Of a stretch of 64,000 nucleotides of DNA, positions 19,533 to 28,421 are shown in pieces (position 1 is the stretch's first letter; each line of letters starts with the position of its first letter). The stretch covers positions 22,083 to 86,082 of the forward strand of contig MKJV01000087.1 of the NCBI GenBank assembly GCA_001942185.1, read 5' to 3'. The DNA comes from Pseudonocardia sp. CNS-004. GTDB lineage: Bacteria; Actinomycetota; Actinomycetes; Mycobacteriales; Pseudonocardiaceae. The notes beneath the pieces are model-generated. The model did no database searches. It had not been told where the DNA came from and saw only the letters and a program-made list of their open reading frames with translations. Both the position numbers and the translations under genes were made by a program.

Positions 19533-21004
19533 ATGTCCACGCTCTCGAAACCCGGCGGCCCACCCGCCGGCCCGGCGGTCCGGCGACCGTCGGGCTGGCG
19601 CGGCGTCGTGCTGCGCCTGCACTTCTACGCCGGCCTGCTCGTCGGGCCGTTCATCCTGGTGGCGGTCACCACCGGGGTGCTCTACGTCCTCACCCCGCAG
19701 CTGGAGGACTGGCTGTACGCCGACCAGCTCCGGGTGCCCCCGACCGCCCAGCAGCTCTCCCTCGCCGACCAGGTGCGTGCCGCGGAGGCGCGGGCCCCGG
19801 CGGCGAGCTCGTCGCCGTCCGGCCTGCGCCCGAGCCCGGCGCCACGACGCGGGTGCTGTTCGACGACGACCTCGGCGCGTCCGAGAACCGCGCGGTGTTC
19901 GTCGACCCCGGCACCGGCGAGGTGAAGGGCTCGCTGGTCGTCTACGGGACGAGCGGCGTCCTGCCGTTGCGGACCACGATCGACCAACTGCACCGCAACC
20001 TGCTGCTCGGTGAGCCGGGACGGCTCTACAGCGAGCTGGCCGCGTCGTGGCTGTGGGTGGTCGCGCTGGGCGGGCTGGCGCTGTGGGTGGCGCGCTGGCG
20101 GGCCCGGCGCGCCCCCGCCCGTGACCTGGTCCGCCCGGAGCCCGGTGCGACCGGCAGGCGCCGCGCCGTCGGGCGGCACGGAGCGCTCGGGGTCTGGCTC
20201 CTGCTCGGGGCGCTGTTCCTCTCCGCGACCGGGATGACCTGGTCGACCTACGCGGGCGAGAACGTCAGCTCGCTGCGTTCCGCGCTCGGGTGGAGCAACC
20301 CGGCCCTGGAGACCGCGCTGCCCGGCACGCACGCCGAGCACGGCGGAGACGCGGAGCACGCCGGGCACGGGGCCGGAGCGCCCACCGGGTCCGGCGACGT
20401 CGATCCCGGGCACTTCGACGCGGCGCTCGCCACGGCACGGGCCGCGGGCATCGACGCAGGCAGGCTCGAGATCGCCCGTCCCACCGAGCCGGGTGCGGCG
20501 TGGACGGTCACCGAGATCGGTCGCGGCTGGCCGACGCAGGTGGACTCCGCCGCCGTCGACCCCGCGACGGGCACCCTGGTCGACGAGGTCCGCTTCGCCG
20601 ACTACCCGCTGGTGGCGAAGCTCGCGCGCTGGGGCATCGACGCCCACATGGGTGTGCTCTTCGGATGGGTCAACCAGCTCGTGCTGGTGGCGTTCGGCGC
20701 CGGGTTGATCACGCTGATCGTGCTCGGGTACCGGATGTGGTGGCGCCGCAGGCCCACCCGCGACCCCGGTGCGTGGCGCGGTGGCACGCCGGTGCCGCGT
20801 GGCCGGCTGCGGCGGGCGTCCCTGCCCACGGCGCTCGTCGCGCTCGTGCTGGCGCTCGCGATCGGCTGGTTCGCGCCGCTGTTCGGGATCAGCCTGCTCG
20901 TGTTCCTCGCGATCGACGCCCTGCTCGGGTGGCGCGCCCGCCGCGCCACGCCGCAACCGCAGGCGGAGCCCGCCGCGGAACCGGACGACCTGCTCGTGAG
21001 CTGA
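19533..21004 (+). CDS. PepSY-associated membrane protein (frameshifted)
   Basis: Repaired to about 490 residues. Four main membrane helices frame two periplasmic PepSY-like regions, the classic PepSY_TM architecture: GWRGVVLRLHFYAGLLVGPF at the start, then DQLHRNLLLGEPGRLYSELAA, and WGIDAHMGVLFGWVNQL near the end. The central loop has a His-rich segment (THAEHGGDAEHAGHG). Relatives are proposed ferric reductases or transporters for siderophore iron or copper. One missing base near 19797 breaks the first PepSY region. Next in line is the PCu(A)C gene, 57 nt downstream. Confidence 0.8.
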
Positions 21005-21061
21005 GCGGGCCGACCGGCCCGCACGCCACACATCACCCCTCCCACGATCCGAGGAACCCCC

Positions 21062-21631
21062 ATGTCTTCGTCCGCACACCCGCGCCGCGGGCTGCTCCTG
21101 CTCACCTCCGTGTGCATCGCCGGGCTCGCGCTCACCGGATGCGCCGGCTCCTCCACCACCCCCGCCGCCGCGGCACCCCCGGCACCCGCGTCGGCGCCGG
21201 CCCCGGCGGGCGTCACCATCACCGACCCGTGGGTCAAGACGGCCGAGTCGGGGATGACCGCCGTGTTCGGCACGTTCACCACATCCGGGTCCGCCCCCGT
21301 GACCATCCGGTCCGCCGTGACGTCGGCGTCACCGCGCACCGAGCTGCACGAGGTCGTCACGGGGGCCGACGGCGCGATGGTCATGCGCCCCAGGGCCGAC
21401 GGGTTCGCTCTCGAGCCCGGCACACCGCACGTGCTCGCCCCGGGCGGCGACCACATCATGATCATGGATCTGACGGCGCCGATCCGGCCCGGCGACCAGG
21501 TCGAGGTCACCCTCTCCCTCTCCGACGGCTCGACGACGCGGTTCACGGCGCTGGCCAAGGAGACCAGCGGCGGCGAGGAGAACTACGACGACGGCGCCGG
21601 GGAGATGCACATGTCCGAGGGGGGCGCATGA
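21062..21631 (+). CDS. PCu(A)C copper chaperone lipoprotein
   Basis: A 189-residue lipoprotein: signal peptide with lipobox LALTGC, a Pro/Ala linker, then the PCu(A)C domain. The copper site pattern is visible as ELHEVV, MVMRP and HVLAPGGDHIMIMDL (His/Met ligands spaced as H(M)x10Mx21HxM). It delivers Cu(I) to cytochrome oxidase or removes it at the outer face of the membrane. The stop overlaps the start of the Dyp peroxidase (ATGA), so the two are co-translated. Confidence 0.88.
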   Translation: MSSSAHPRRGLLLLTSVCIAGLALTGCAGSSTTPAAAAPPAPASAPAPAGVTITDPWVKTAESGMTAVFGTFTTSGSAPVTIRSAVTSASPRTELHEVVTGADGAMVMRPRADGFALEPGTPHVLAPGGDHIMIMDLTAPIRPGDQVEVTLSLSDGSTTRFTALAKETSGGEENYDDGAGEMHMSEGGA

Positions 21632-22827
21632 GACCGTCCCGCCGGTCCCTGCTGCTGGGAGGCGCCGCCGCGGCGGCGGGCGGCACCGCGGCGGTACTCG
21701 CGTCCCGGGGCGCAGGCACCGAGGTCGCCCGGGCCCGGCCCCACTCGCGGGCGCGAGAGCGTGCCGTTCCACGGCGTCCACCAGCCGGGCATCGACACCC
21801 TGCCGGCCCAGGCGCACGCCGTCCTCGTCGCGCTGGACCTGCGCCCGGGCAGCGGGCCCGCCGACGTCGCGCGCCTGCTGCGGTTGCTCAGCGACGACGC
21901 CGCACGGCTGATGGAGGGGCGCATCCCGCTCGCGGCCGAGGACCCCGAGCTGGCGCACTGCCGTCCCGGCTCACCGTGACGTTCGGCTTCGGGCCCGGGC
22001 TGTTCGACGCGATCGGGCGGGCCGCCGACTGCCCCGCGGTCGTCCGGGAGCTGCCGGAGTTCCCGACCGACCGGCTCGAGCCGCGGTGGTCGGGCGGCGA
22101 CCTGCTCCTGCAGGTCTGCTCCGACGACCAGCTGCCGCTGTCGTACGCGCTGCGCCGCCTCGTCCGCGACGCCCGCAGCATTGCGACGGTGCGCTGGACC
22201 CAGCGCGGGTTCAACGCCGCCCGGGGCTCCGAGCCACCGGGGACGACGCCGCGCAACCTGTTCGGCCAGCGCGACGGCACGGCCAACCCGGCGGCGGGCT
22301 CCGCGGAGCTCGCCGACGCCGTCTGGGTGCGCGACGGCCCACCGTGGCTCGTCGGCGGCAGCATGCTGGTGCTGCGCCGGATCCGGATGGACATCGACAC
22401 CTGGGACGACTTCGGCCGCGACGGCAAGGAGATGGCCGTCGCCCGCAGGCTCGACACCGGCGCACCGGTGACCGGCGGCACCGAGTTCGACGAGATCGAC
22501 ACCCGGAAGGTCGACGAGCGCGGCTTCCCGGTCGTCGCGGCGAGCGCCCACGCCGTCCTCGCCGCCGACCGCAGCCCCGCCGAACGGATGCTGCGGCGCG
22601 GATACAGCTACGACGACGGCCCGACCGCGGAGGGGACACCCGACTCGGGGCTGCTGTTCACGGCCTACCAGGCGGACGCGGCCACCGCGTTCGTCCCGGT
22701 GCAGGCCCGCCTCGCCCAGTCCGACGTCATGAACCTGTGGATCACCCACATCGGCTCGGCAGCCTTCGTGATCCCGCCGGGCTGCACGGAAGGCAGCTAC
22801 GTAGGGGAGCCGCTCCTGAGCGGCTGA
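21628..22827 (+). CDS. Dyp-type heme peroxidase, Tat-exported (two frameshifts)
   Basis: About 399 residues, EfeB-like. The N-terminal SRRSLLLGGAAAA is a twin-arginine signal. After it come VPFHGVHQPGID and the peroxidase core, with the distal GxxDG motif as FGQRDGTANP, proximal-side SAHAVLAADRSP, and the C-terminal GLLFTAYQADAATAFVPVQ. Two compensating shifts (net +1 near 21745, net -1 near 21965) put residues about 40-110 in a different frame. It peroxidises dyes or acts on heme/ferrous iron at the cell surface. The 3' end overlaps the convergent ABC ATPase gene by 31 nt. Confidence 0.88.
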   Translation: MRPSRRSLLLGGAAAAAGGTAAVLASRGAGTEVARARPHSRARERAVPRRPPAGHRHPAGPGARRPRRAGPAPGQRARRRRAPAAVAQRRRRTADGGAHPARGRGPRAGALPSRLTVTFGFGPGLFDAIGRAADCPAVVRELPEFPTDRLEPRWSGGDLLLQVCSDDQLPLSYALRRLVRDARSIATVRWTQRGFNAARGSEPPGTTPRNLFGQRDGTANPAAGSAELADAVWVRDGPPWLVGGSMLVLRRIRMDIDTWDDFGRDGKEMAVARRLDTGAPVTGGTEFDEIDTRKVDERGFPVVAASAHAVLAADRSPAERMLRRGYSYDDGPTAEGTPDSGLLFTAYQADAATAFVPVQARLAQSDVMNLWITHIGSAAFVIPPGCTEGSYVGEPLLSG

Positions 22828-24254
22828 GGCCCCCGCCGTACGCCGCCGTCCTCCAGCCGCAGGACGCGGTCGGCCCTCCGGGCCACCAGCTCCGCGTCGT
22901 GGCTGATCAGCAGGACCGTCGTTCCGTTCGCGCGGCGTAGGTCGTCCATCGCGTTGAGGAGCTCGGTCTGGTGGGTCTCGTCGAGGGCGGAGGTGACCTC
23001 GTCGCAGATCAGGACGGCCGGGCGGGCGGCGAGCACCCGGGCGACGGCGGCGCGTTGCAGCTGTCCGCCCGACAGCGTGCCCGGCAGGCGGGCGGCGACG
23101 GCGGCGTCCACCCCCAGCCGTTCGAGCAGTTCCGCGGCCCGGGCCGACGCCCCGCCGGCCGGCTCGCCCCGCAGCAGCACGGCGGGGCGAGCGACCTGTT
23201 CGAGGACGGGCCGGTGCGTCCGGAACGTCGCGCGCGGGTCCTGGTGCACGTACTGCACGGCGCCGCGCTGGGCGGTGCTGCGCCGGCCGATACGGGCCGG
23301 CAGCACATCGCCGTCGACGCGCACGGTGCCGTGGACGTCGCCGTGCAGGAGCCCGGCGACGAACCGGCCGAACGTCGTCTTCCCCGCCCCGGACGGCCCG
23401 ACGATGGCGAGCAGCTCGCCCGCCGCCGCGTCGACGTCGATGCCGCGCAGGACCGGCCGGCCCGCCACGTCGGCGACGGCGGCCCCGCGGACCTCCAGGC
23501 GGGCGCGGCCCGGTGGGCCGGACGGCCGGACGGCGGCCTGCGCCTCGGCGGCGCCGAGGATCTCCGCCACGGTGCCGCGGCGGACGGCCCGCCCGCCCTC
23601 GAGCACCAGCGCCCGCCCGCCGAGCGCCCGGGCGACGACGTGGTCGTGGGTGAGCAGCACGATCGCGGTGCCCCATGCGCGCAGCCCCGCCAGCCGGTCG
23701 GCGAGCTCGGCCGAGGTGTCTGGGTCGAGGCCGGTCGTCGGCTCGTCGAGGACGAGGACCGCGGGGCCCGTCACGAGGGTCTGCGCGAGCGCGGCGCGCT
23801 GCTGCTGGCCGCCGGAGAGCTGGTGGGGGAAGCGGCGCAGCAGGCCGGGGTCGAACCGGGCCGCGGCGCACGCCTCGGCGACGGCTGTGGCCCGGGAGCG
23901 GCCGTCGCGGTGCGCGAGCGCGGCCAGCTCACCCAGCACCCGCCCCACCCGGCGGACCGGGTCGAGCACGGCGCCGGGGTGCTGCGGCAGGTGCCCGACC
24001 CGCCCCGCGCGGGCGCGACGCCGGGCCGGCTCGGGCGCGCTCACGAGATCGGCGCCCGAGACGAGGACCCGGCCCCCGAGCCGCACCCCGGGGGCGGCCT
24101 CCCCCAGCAGCGCGAGTCCCAGCGTGCTCTTGCCCGCTCCCGAGTCGCCGAGCACGGCGAGCACCTCCCCCGGCCCGACGGCCAGGTCGATCCCGTGCAG
24201 CAGCCGCCGCTCTCCCGCGTCGGCGTGCAGCGCCGCGACCTCCAGCAGCGTCAT
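22797..24254 (-). CDS. ABC transporter with two fused ATPase domains (peptide/nickel type)
   Basis: A 485-residue protein with two complete nucleotide-binding domains. First domain: Walker A GDSGAGKST, signature LSGGQQQR, Walker B LVLDEPTTGLD. Second domain: Walker A GPSGAGKTT, signature LSGGQLQR, Walker B LICDEVTSALD. It replaces the separate DppD/DppF (NikD/NikE) subunits. It overlaps the upstream permease gene (ATGA at 24251-24254) and energises that transporter. Confidence 0.92.
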   Translation of the reverse strand: MTLLEVAALHADAGERRLLHGIDLAVGPGEVLAVLGDSGAGKSTLGLALLGEAAPGVRLGGRVLVSGADLVSAPEPARRRARAGRVGHLPQHPGAVLDPVRRVGRVLGELAALAHRDGRSRATAVAEACAAARFDPGLLRRFPHQLSGGQQQRAALAQTLVTGPAVLVLDEPTTGLDPDTSAELADRLAGLRAWGTAIVLLTHDHVVARALGGRALVLEGGRAVRRGTVAEILGAAEAQAAVRPSGPPGRARLEVRGAAVADVAGRPVLRGIDVDAAAGELLAIVGPSGAGKTTFGRFVAGLLHGDVHGTVRVDGDVLPARIGRRSTAQRGAVQYVHQDPRATFRTHRPVLEQVARPAVLLRGEPAGGASARAAELLERLGVDAAVAARLPGTLSGGQLQRAAVARVLAARPAVLICDEVTSALDETHQTELLNAMDDLRRANGTTVLLISHDAELVARRADRVLRLEDGGVRRGPQPLRSGSPT

Positions 24255-25111
24255 CCGCGACGCTCCAGCAGCTCGTCGACCAGCAGGTTCGTGCCGGCGC
24301 AGAGCGCGACGAGCAGGCCCGCGGGCAGCAGGACGGCGCCGGGGCGCAGGAACAGCGCCGTCATGTTCTGGTCGACGACGACCGCCCAGTCGACGATCGA
24401 CGGGGCGAGCCCGACGCCGAGGAAGTTCGCGGCGGACAGCAGCCCGACGATGCCGGTGACCCGGGTCGTCGCGTCCACGAGCACCGGGGGAAGTACGCGC
24501 CGGCCCGTCTCCACCAGCCGCACCCGCCACCACGGCTCGCCGATCATGGTCATGGTCTCCAGCGCGGCCTGGCACGCGGGCACCGTCGCGGCGGCCCGCA
24601 CCAGCCGCACCACGTGGGGCAGCTGGACGAGCGCCACGGCGACCACGAGCCACCCGATGCCGGTGCGCCCGGTGGCGGCCAGCACCATCAGCAGCAGCAG
24701 CGACGGCATGGCGAGCACGACGTCGAGCAGCCCGACCGCGAGGCTCCCGGCGTGCCGTCCCCCGGCGGTGACGAGGAGCCCGGCCGGGACCGCGACGGCG
24801 TAGGCGAGCACGAGCGCCGCGAGGGTCAGGAGCACGACGGTGGTGCCGCCGTGCAGGAGGAGGGCGAGCAGGTCCCGGCCGAGGACGTCGGTGCCCAGCA
24901 CGTGCCCGGCCCCGGCCGGCTGCAGCGGCGTCCCGCCCGGCGCGGTGTTCAGCCCGAGCAGCGCGGCCACCAGCGGGCCTGCGACGGCCGCGACCGCCGG
25001 GACGAGCAGCAGCACCCAGCCGACCGTCAGGAGGACGCGGCGCGTCCCCCGGCCGCGCCGCCGCGCCCGGCCGGGCATCGGCAGCACCCGCACCGCCCCG
25101 AGGGCCGTCAC
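24251..25111 (-). CDS. ABC permease, DppC/NikC type
   Basis: A 286-residue inner-membrane subunit with about six helices. HVLGTDVLGRDLLALLLHG is the DppC/OppC N-terminal signature. The coupling-helix (EAA-like) region is around ETMTMIGEPWWRVRLVE. It follows the DppB-type permease with overlapping start and stop (25108-25111). Confidence 0.9.
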   Translation of the reverse strand: MTALGAVRVLPMPGRARRRGRGTRRVLLTVGWVLLLVPAVAAVAGPLVAALLGLNTAPGGTPLQPAGAGHVLGTDVLGRDLLALLLHGGTTVVLLTLAALVLAYAVAVPAGLLVTAGGRHAGSLAVGLLDVVLAMPSLLLLMVLAATGRTGIGWLVVAVALVQLPHVVRLVRAAATVPACQAALETMTMIGEPWWRVRLVETGRRVLPPVLVDATTRVTGIVGLLSAANFLGVGLAPSIVDWAVVVDQNMTALFLRPGAVLLPAGLLVALCAGTNLLVDELLERRG

Positions 25112-26051
25112 AGCCGCACCGCCTGCGGGACGAGGCGGGCGGATGCGAGGTCGGCCGCCAGGTTGATCCCGATCGTCGTCACGGCGAAGAGCAGCGCGTA
25201 GGCCTGGACGACCGGGAGGTCGCGGGTCTGCACGGCCGCGACGAACCCGGACCCGATCCCGGGCAGCGCGAAGAGCGCCTCCACCACGAGCACTCCGCCG
25301 AGCAGCCCGTCGACGGTCCGGGCGAGCTGCTGCACCGACGGCACCACGGCGCCGGGCAGCACGTGTTTCAGCAGCACGTCGCGCTCCCCCAGCCCGAGCC
25401 GGCGCAGGTGCACGGCGTGCTCGGCGGCGTCGGCCTCCACGACACCGATGCGGATCTGCCGGGCCAGCCTGCCGAGCTGGTTGGAGACGAGGACCGCGAC
25501 GGGCAGCACCAGCATCGGCACCGTCAGCCCCGAGAAGCCCACGGTGCCGGCCGCGGTGGCGGGCAGCCAGCCCAGCTGCAGCGCGAACAGCGCGACGAGC
25601 AGCAGCCCCAGCGCGAAGTCCGGCACGGCCTGCGCGACCGTCGTCGCGGCCGTGATCAGCCGGTCGGCCGGCGAGCCGGGACGGCGGCCGCCGTAGAGGC
25701 CCAGCCCGACGGCGGCCGGGACGAGCACGAGGAGCGCCACCACGGCGAGCAGGACGGTGAGCCCGAGCCGGGCGCGAGGTCCCGCAGCACGGGCCGCCCG
25801 GTCGCGAGCGAGGTTCCGAGATCGCCGTGCAGCAGCCCGCCCGCCCAGTCGGCGAACCGCTCCACCGGCGGCCGGTCGAGCCCCAACTGCTCGCGCAGGA
25901 CGGCGATCTGGTCCGGGGTGGCGAGCGGCCCGAGCACGACCTCGGCCGTGTCGCCGGGCAGGAACGTGGTGAGCGCGAACACCGCGACCGAGACGGCGGC
26001 GAGCTGCAGCACCGCCAGCCCCACGCGTGCGACGGCCGGCCCGGCGGTCAT
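25108..26051 (-). CDS. ABC permease, DppB/NikB type (frameshifted)
   Basis: About 314 residues. The N-terminal part reads LAAVSVAVFALTTFLPGDTAEVVLG, with FLPGD as in DppB/OppB proteins, and LLHGDLGTSLATGRPV. The C-terminal part has LPGAVVPSVQQLARTVDGLLGG and LFALPGIGSGFVAAV. One missing C near 25775 (LAPRLGLTVLL) joins them. The ATG overlaps the binding-protein stop. Confidence 0.88.
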
Positions 26052-27563
26052 CCCAGCGTGGCCCGGCTGAAGTTCGCCCAGTCGAAGGTGTTGGGGCGGA
26101 ACCCCGACAGCCCGCGCACGTCGGCGTGCGCCCCCACGACCCAGTCGCTGACGCCCCAGATCGGCGCGGCCACGTCGTCGTGCACCAGGGTCATCGCCCG
26201 CCCGATCGCGTCGGTGCGGGCGCCCTCGTCGGGGTCGGCGAGCGCACCGGCGTAGAGGCGGTCGATCTCGGGGTTGGTGTACTTGCTGAAGCTCGCGTCG
26301 ACCACCGTCGAGAGCTGCGTGGTGGCGATCCAGTTCGGGATCGGCAGCGTGCCGGTGCGGCTGAAGTGGAACGTCGCCGATTTGCGCACGTCGGAGAAGT
26401 AGGTCTCCGGCGGCACGTTCCGGACCTGCACGGTCAGCCCGATCTCCGCCAGCTGCGCGACGACGAGCTGGGTTGCCGCCTGCCACGACGGGTCGGTGAC
26501 CCCGGTCGCCAGCTCGACGGTGTGCACACCCGACCCCGCCACCAGCGCGCGGGCCCGGTCCAGCTCGCGTTGCCGCTGCGGGACCGATGCGGGGTAGTAC
26601 TGCAGGCCGGTGCCGAACATGTCGTTGCCCGCGCTGCCGTGCCCGAGCAGGCCACCCGCGCCAGCGCGTCGCGGTCGAGCCCGAGCACCAGCGCCTGGCG
26701 CAGCCGCGGGTCGGAGAACGGCGGTCGGTCGTGCTTGACGTACAGGAACTGGAACGCCGCACCGGGCGCGCTGAGCACCTGTGCGCGGGAGTCGGTCTGC
26801 AGCTGCTGCGCACTGGTGGCACGCAGGTCGTGGGCGTACTCGATCTGCCCCGACAGCAACGCCCCGAGCCGCGCGCTCTCGTCGTTGATCGGCAGGAACT
26901 CCAGCTCCGCGAGCGACGGGGCGCCGTCCCAGTAGGCATCGTTGCGCCGGTAGAGCGCGGGCCCGCCGGGGGTGAACGACACGAACCGGAACGGCCCGGA
27001 CCCGACCGGCGCGGTGAAGTCGGTGGTGCCCTCGGGCACGATCTCGCTGCCGTAGGAGCCAGTGCCACCGGGAACAGGTGGTTCGGCGCGCCCAGCACGA
27101 TCTCCAGCTCCAGGTCGGAGACCGCGCGGCTGGCCGTGAAGTCGACACCGGAGAACAGGGCCGCCGCGCTGGCGGTCGTCGCGGGATCGGCGACCCGGCG
27201 GTAGGTGTAGAGCACGTCCGCGGCGCGGACCGGACGCCCGTCGTGGAAGCTCGCCTGCTTCAGCCGGATCCGCCAGCGAGTGCCGGTCGCGTCGGACTCC
27301 CACGACTGCGCCAGCCGCGGCGTGACCGACATGTCCTGTTCCCAGCGGCCCAGCGTGTCGAAGCACGCCTTGGCCCGCGCCTGGTCCATGAACTGCGGGA
27401 GCCGGTGCGGGTCCAGCGTCTCCTGCGACCCGCCCGCGACGAACGCCGCCCGCAGCCGCCCACCCGCGTCGCCCGTACCGCTCCCGCCGGTACAGGCGCC
27501 GAGCGCCGCGAGGGCACCGGCACCGGCCAGGCCGGCCAGGACACGACGGCGGGAGACGGGCAC
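26048..27563 (-). CDS. ABC substrate-binding lipoprotein, peptide/nickel type (two frameshifts)
   Basis: About 505 residues, family 5 solute-binding protein. The start GTG 27563 has GGAGGTGCC upstream; the signal RRRVLAGLAGAGALAALGAC has a lipobox cysteine. Family features include DGRPVRAADVLYTYRRV and GSGPFRFVSFTPGGP, and the C-terminus KYTNPEIDRLYAGAL. Missing bases near 27057 and 26655 break it into three frames. The ligand is unknown: peptides, nickel/cobalt or a metallophore are possible. The gene is 107 nt downstream of cobF on the same strand, which hints at cobalt. Confidence 0.85.
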
Positions 27564-27612
27564 TGCGGCACCTCCAGGACGACGCGGGAGCGGCCGAGAT
27601 CGTATAGCCTCA

Positions 27613-27626
27613 CGATTGAACAATCG
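27613..27626. promoter_or_regulatory. Palindrome upstream of the ABC operon
   Basis: CGATTG (27613-27618), AA, CAATCG (27621-27626) form a perfect 6-bp dyad between cobF and the binding-protein gene, about 50 nt before its start. A TATACGAT-like -10 element on the minus strand lies between the dyad and the start codon. An operator is plausible. Confidence 0.45.
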
Positions 27627-27669
27627 CTCATGTGTTGTGGCCGTCACCCGCACGGAGCAGCGCCCGCCG

Positions 27670-28421
27670 TCAGCGCCTGCGCAGCAGGTAGACGTCCATG
27701 ATCCAGCCGGCCTCGGCGCGGGCCGCCGACCGCCGCGCCACGATCTCGGCGGTGACCTCCCGCAGGTCGCCGGCCACCAGGATCTGGCGGGGCGTGCCGA
27801 GGTAAGCGCCCCAGTAGATGTCCAGGTCGGTGTCGGGCAGGTCGGCGAAAGCGGTGCGGCCGTCCAGCATCACCACGACGTCCGGCACGTCCGCGGGCAT
27901 GCCGCGCTCGGCCAGTCTCCGTCCGGTGGTGACGAGGACCGGCTCGCCGACCCGGTTGAGGATGAGGCCGTGGGCCGCGGCGAGCGCCTGCACGCTGCTG
28001 ATCCCGGGCACCGACACGATCTCCAGGGGCGGGTCGGCCGGGCCCTCCCGCAGCAGGCGCAGCGTGCCGTCGTAGAGGGCGGGGTCGCCCCACACGAGGA
28101 ACGCCCCGACGCCGCCGGGCGGCAGCTCGGCGGAGATCATCGCGGCGTAGGCGGCCGCGCGGGCGCCCTGCCAGGCCGCGACCTCGGCCTTGTAGTCGGC
28201 CGGGTCCCGATCGCGCGGTACCTCCGGCGCGACCACGACGCGGTGGCCAGGCCGGGCGTGCCGCTGAAGCAGCGTGGCGCGCAGCGCGGCCAGGTCCGGC
28301 ACCCCTTTGTCGATCTCGAAGAACACGTCGCCCGCCCGATCGCCGCCGCGGCCTGCAGCGTGAGGTGCTCGGGATCGCCCGCCCCGATGCCGATCACCAG
28401 GACGGTCCGTGTGTCAGCCAC
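27670..28421 (-). CDS. cobF: Precorrin-6A synthase (deacetylating) (frameshifted)
   Basis: C1-methyltransferase of aerobic corrin synthesis that also removes the acetyl group; about 250 residues. The SAM-binding start is VLVIGIGAGDPEHLTLQAA, followed by DVFFEIDKGVPDL, LVWGDPALYDGTLRLL, EIVSVPGISSVQALAA and the C-terminal GWIMDVYLLRRR. One missing base near 28330 separates the first 30 residues. The GTG start at 28421 overlaps the cobN stop (28414-28416), so it is translationally coupled to cobN and should share its riboswitch. Confidence 0.88.
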
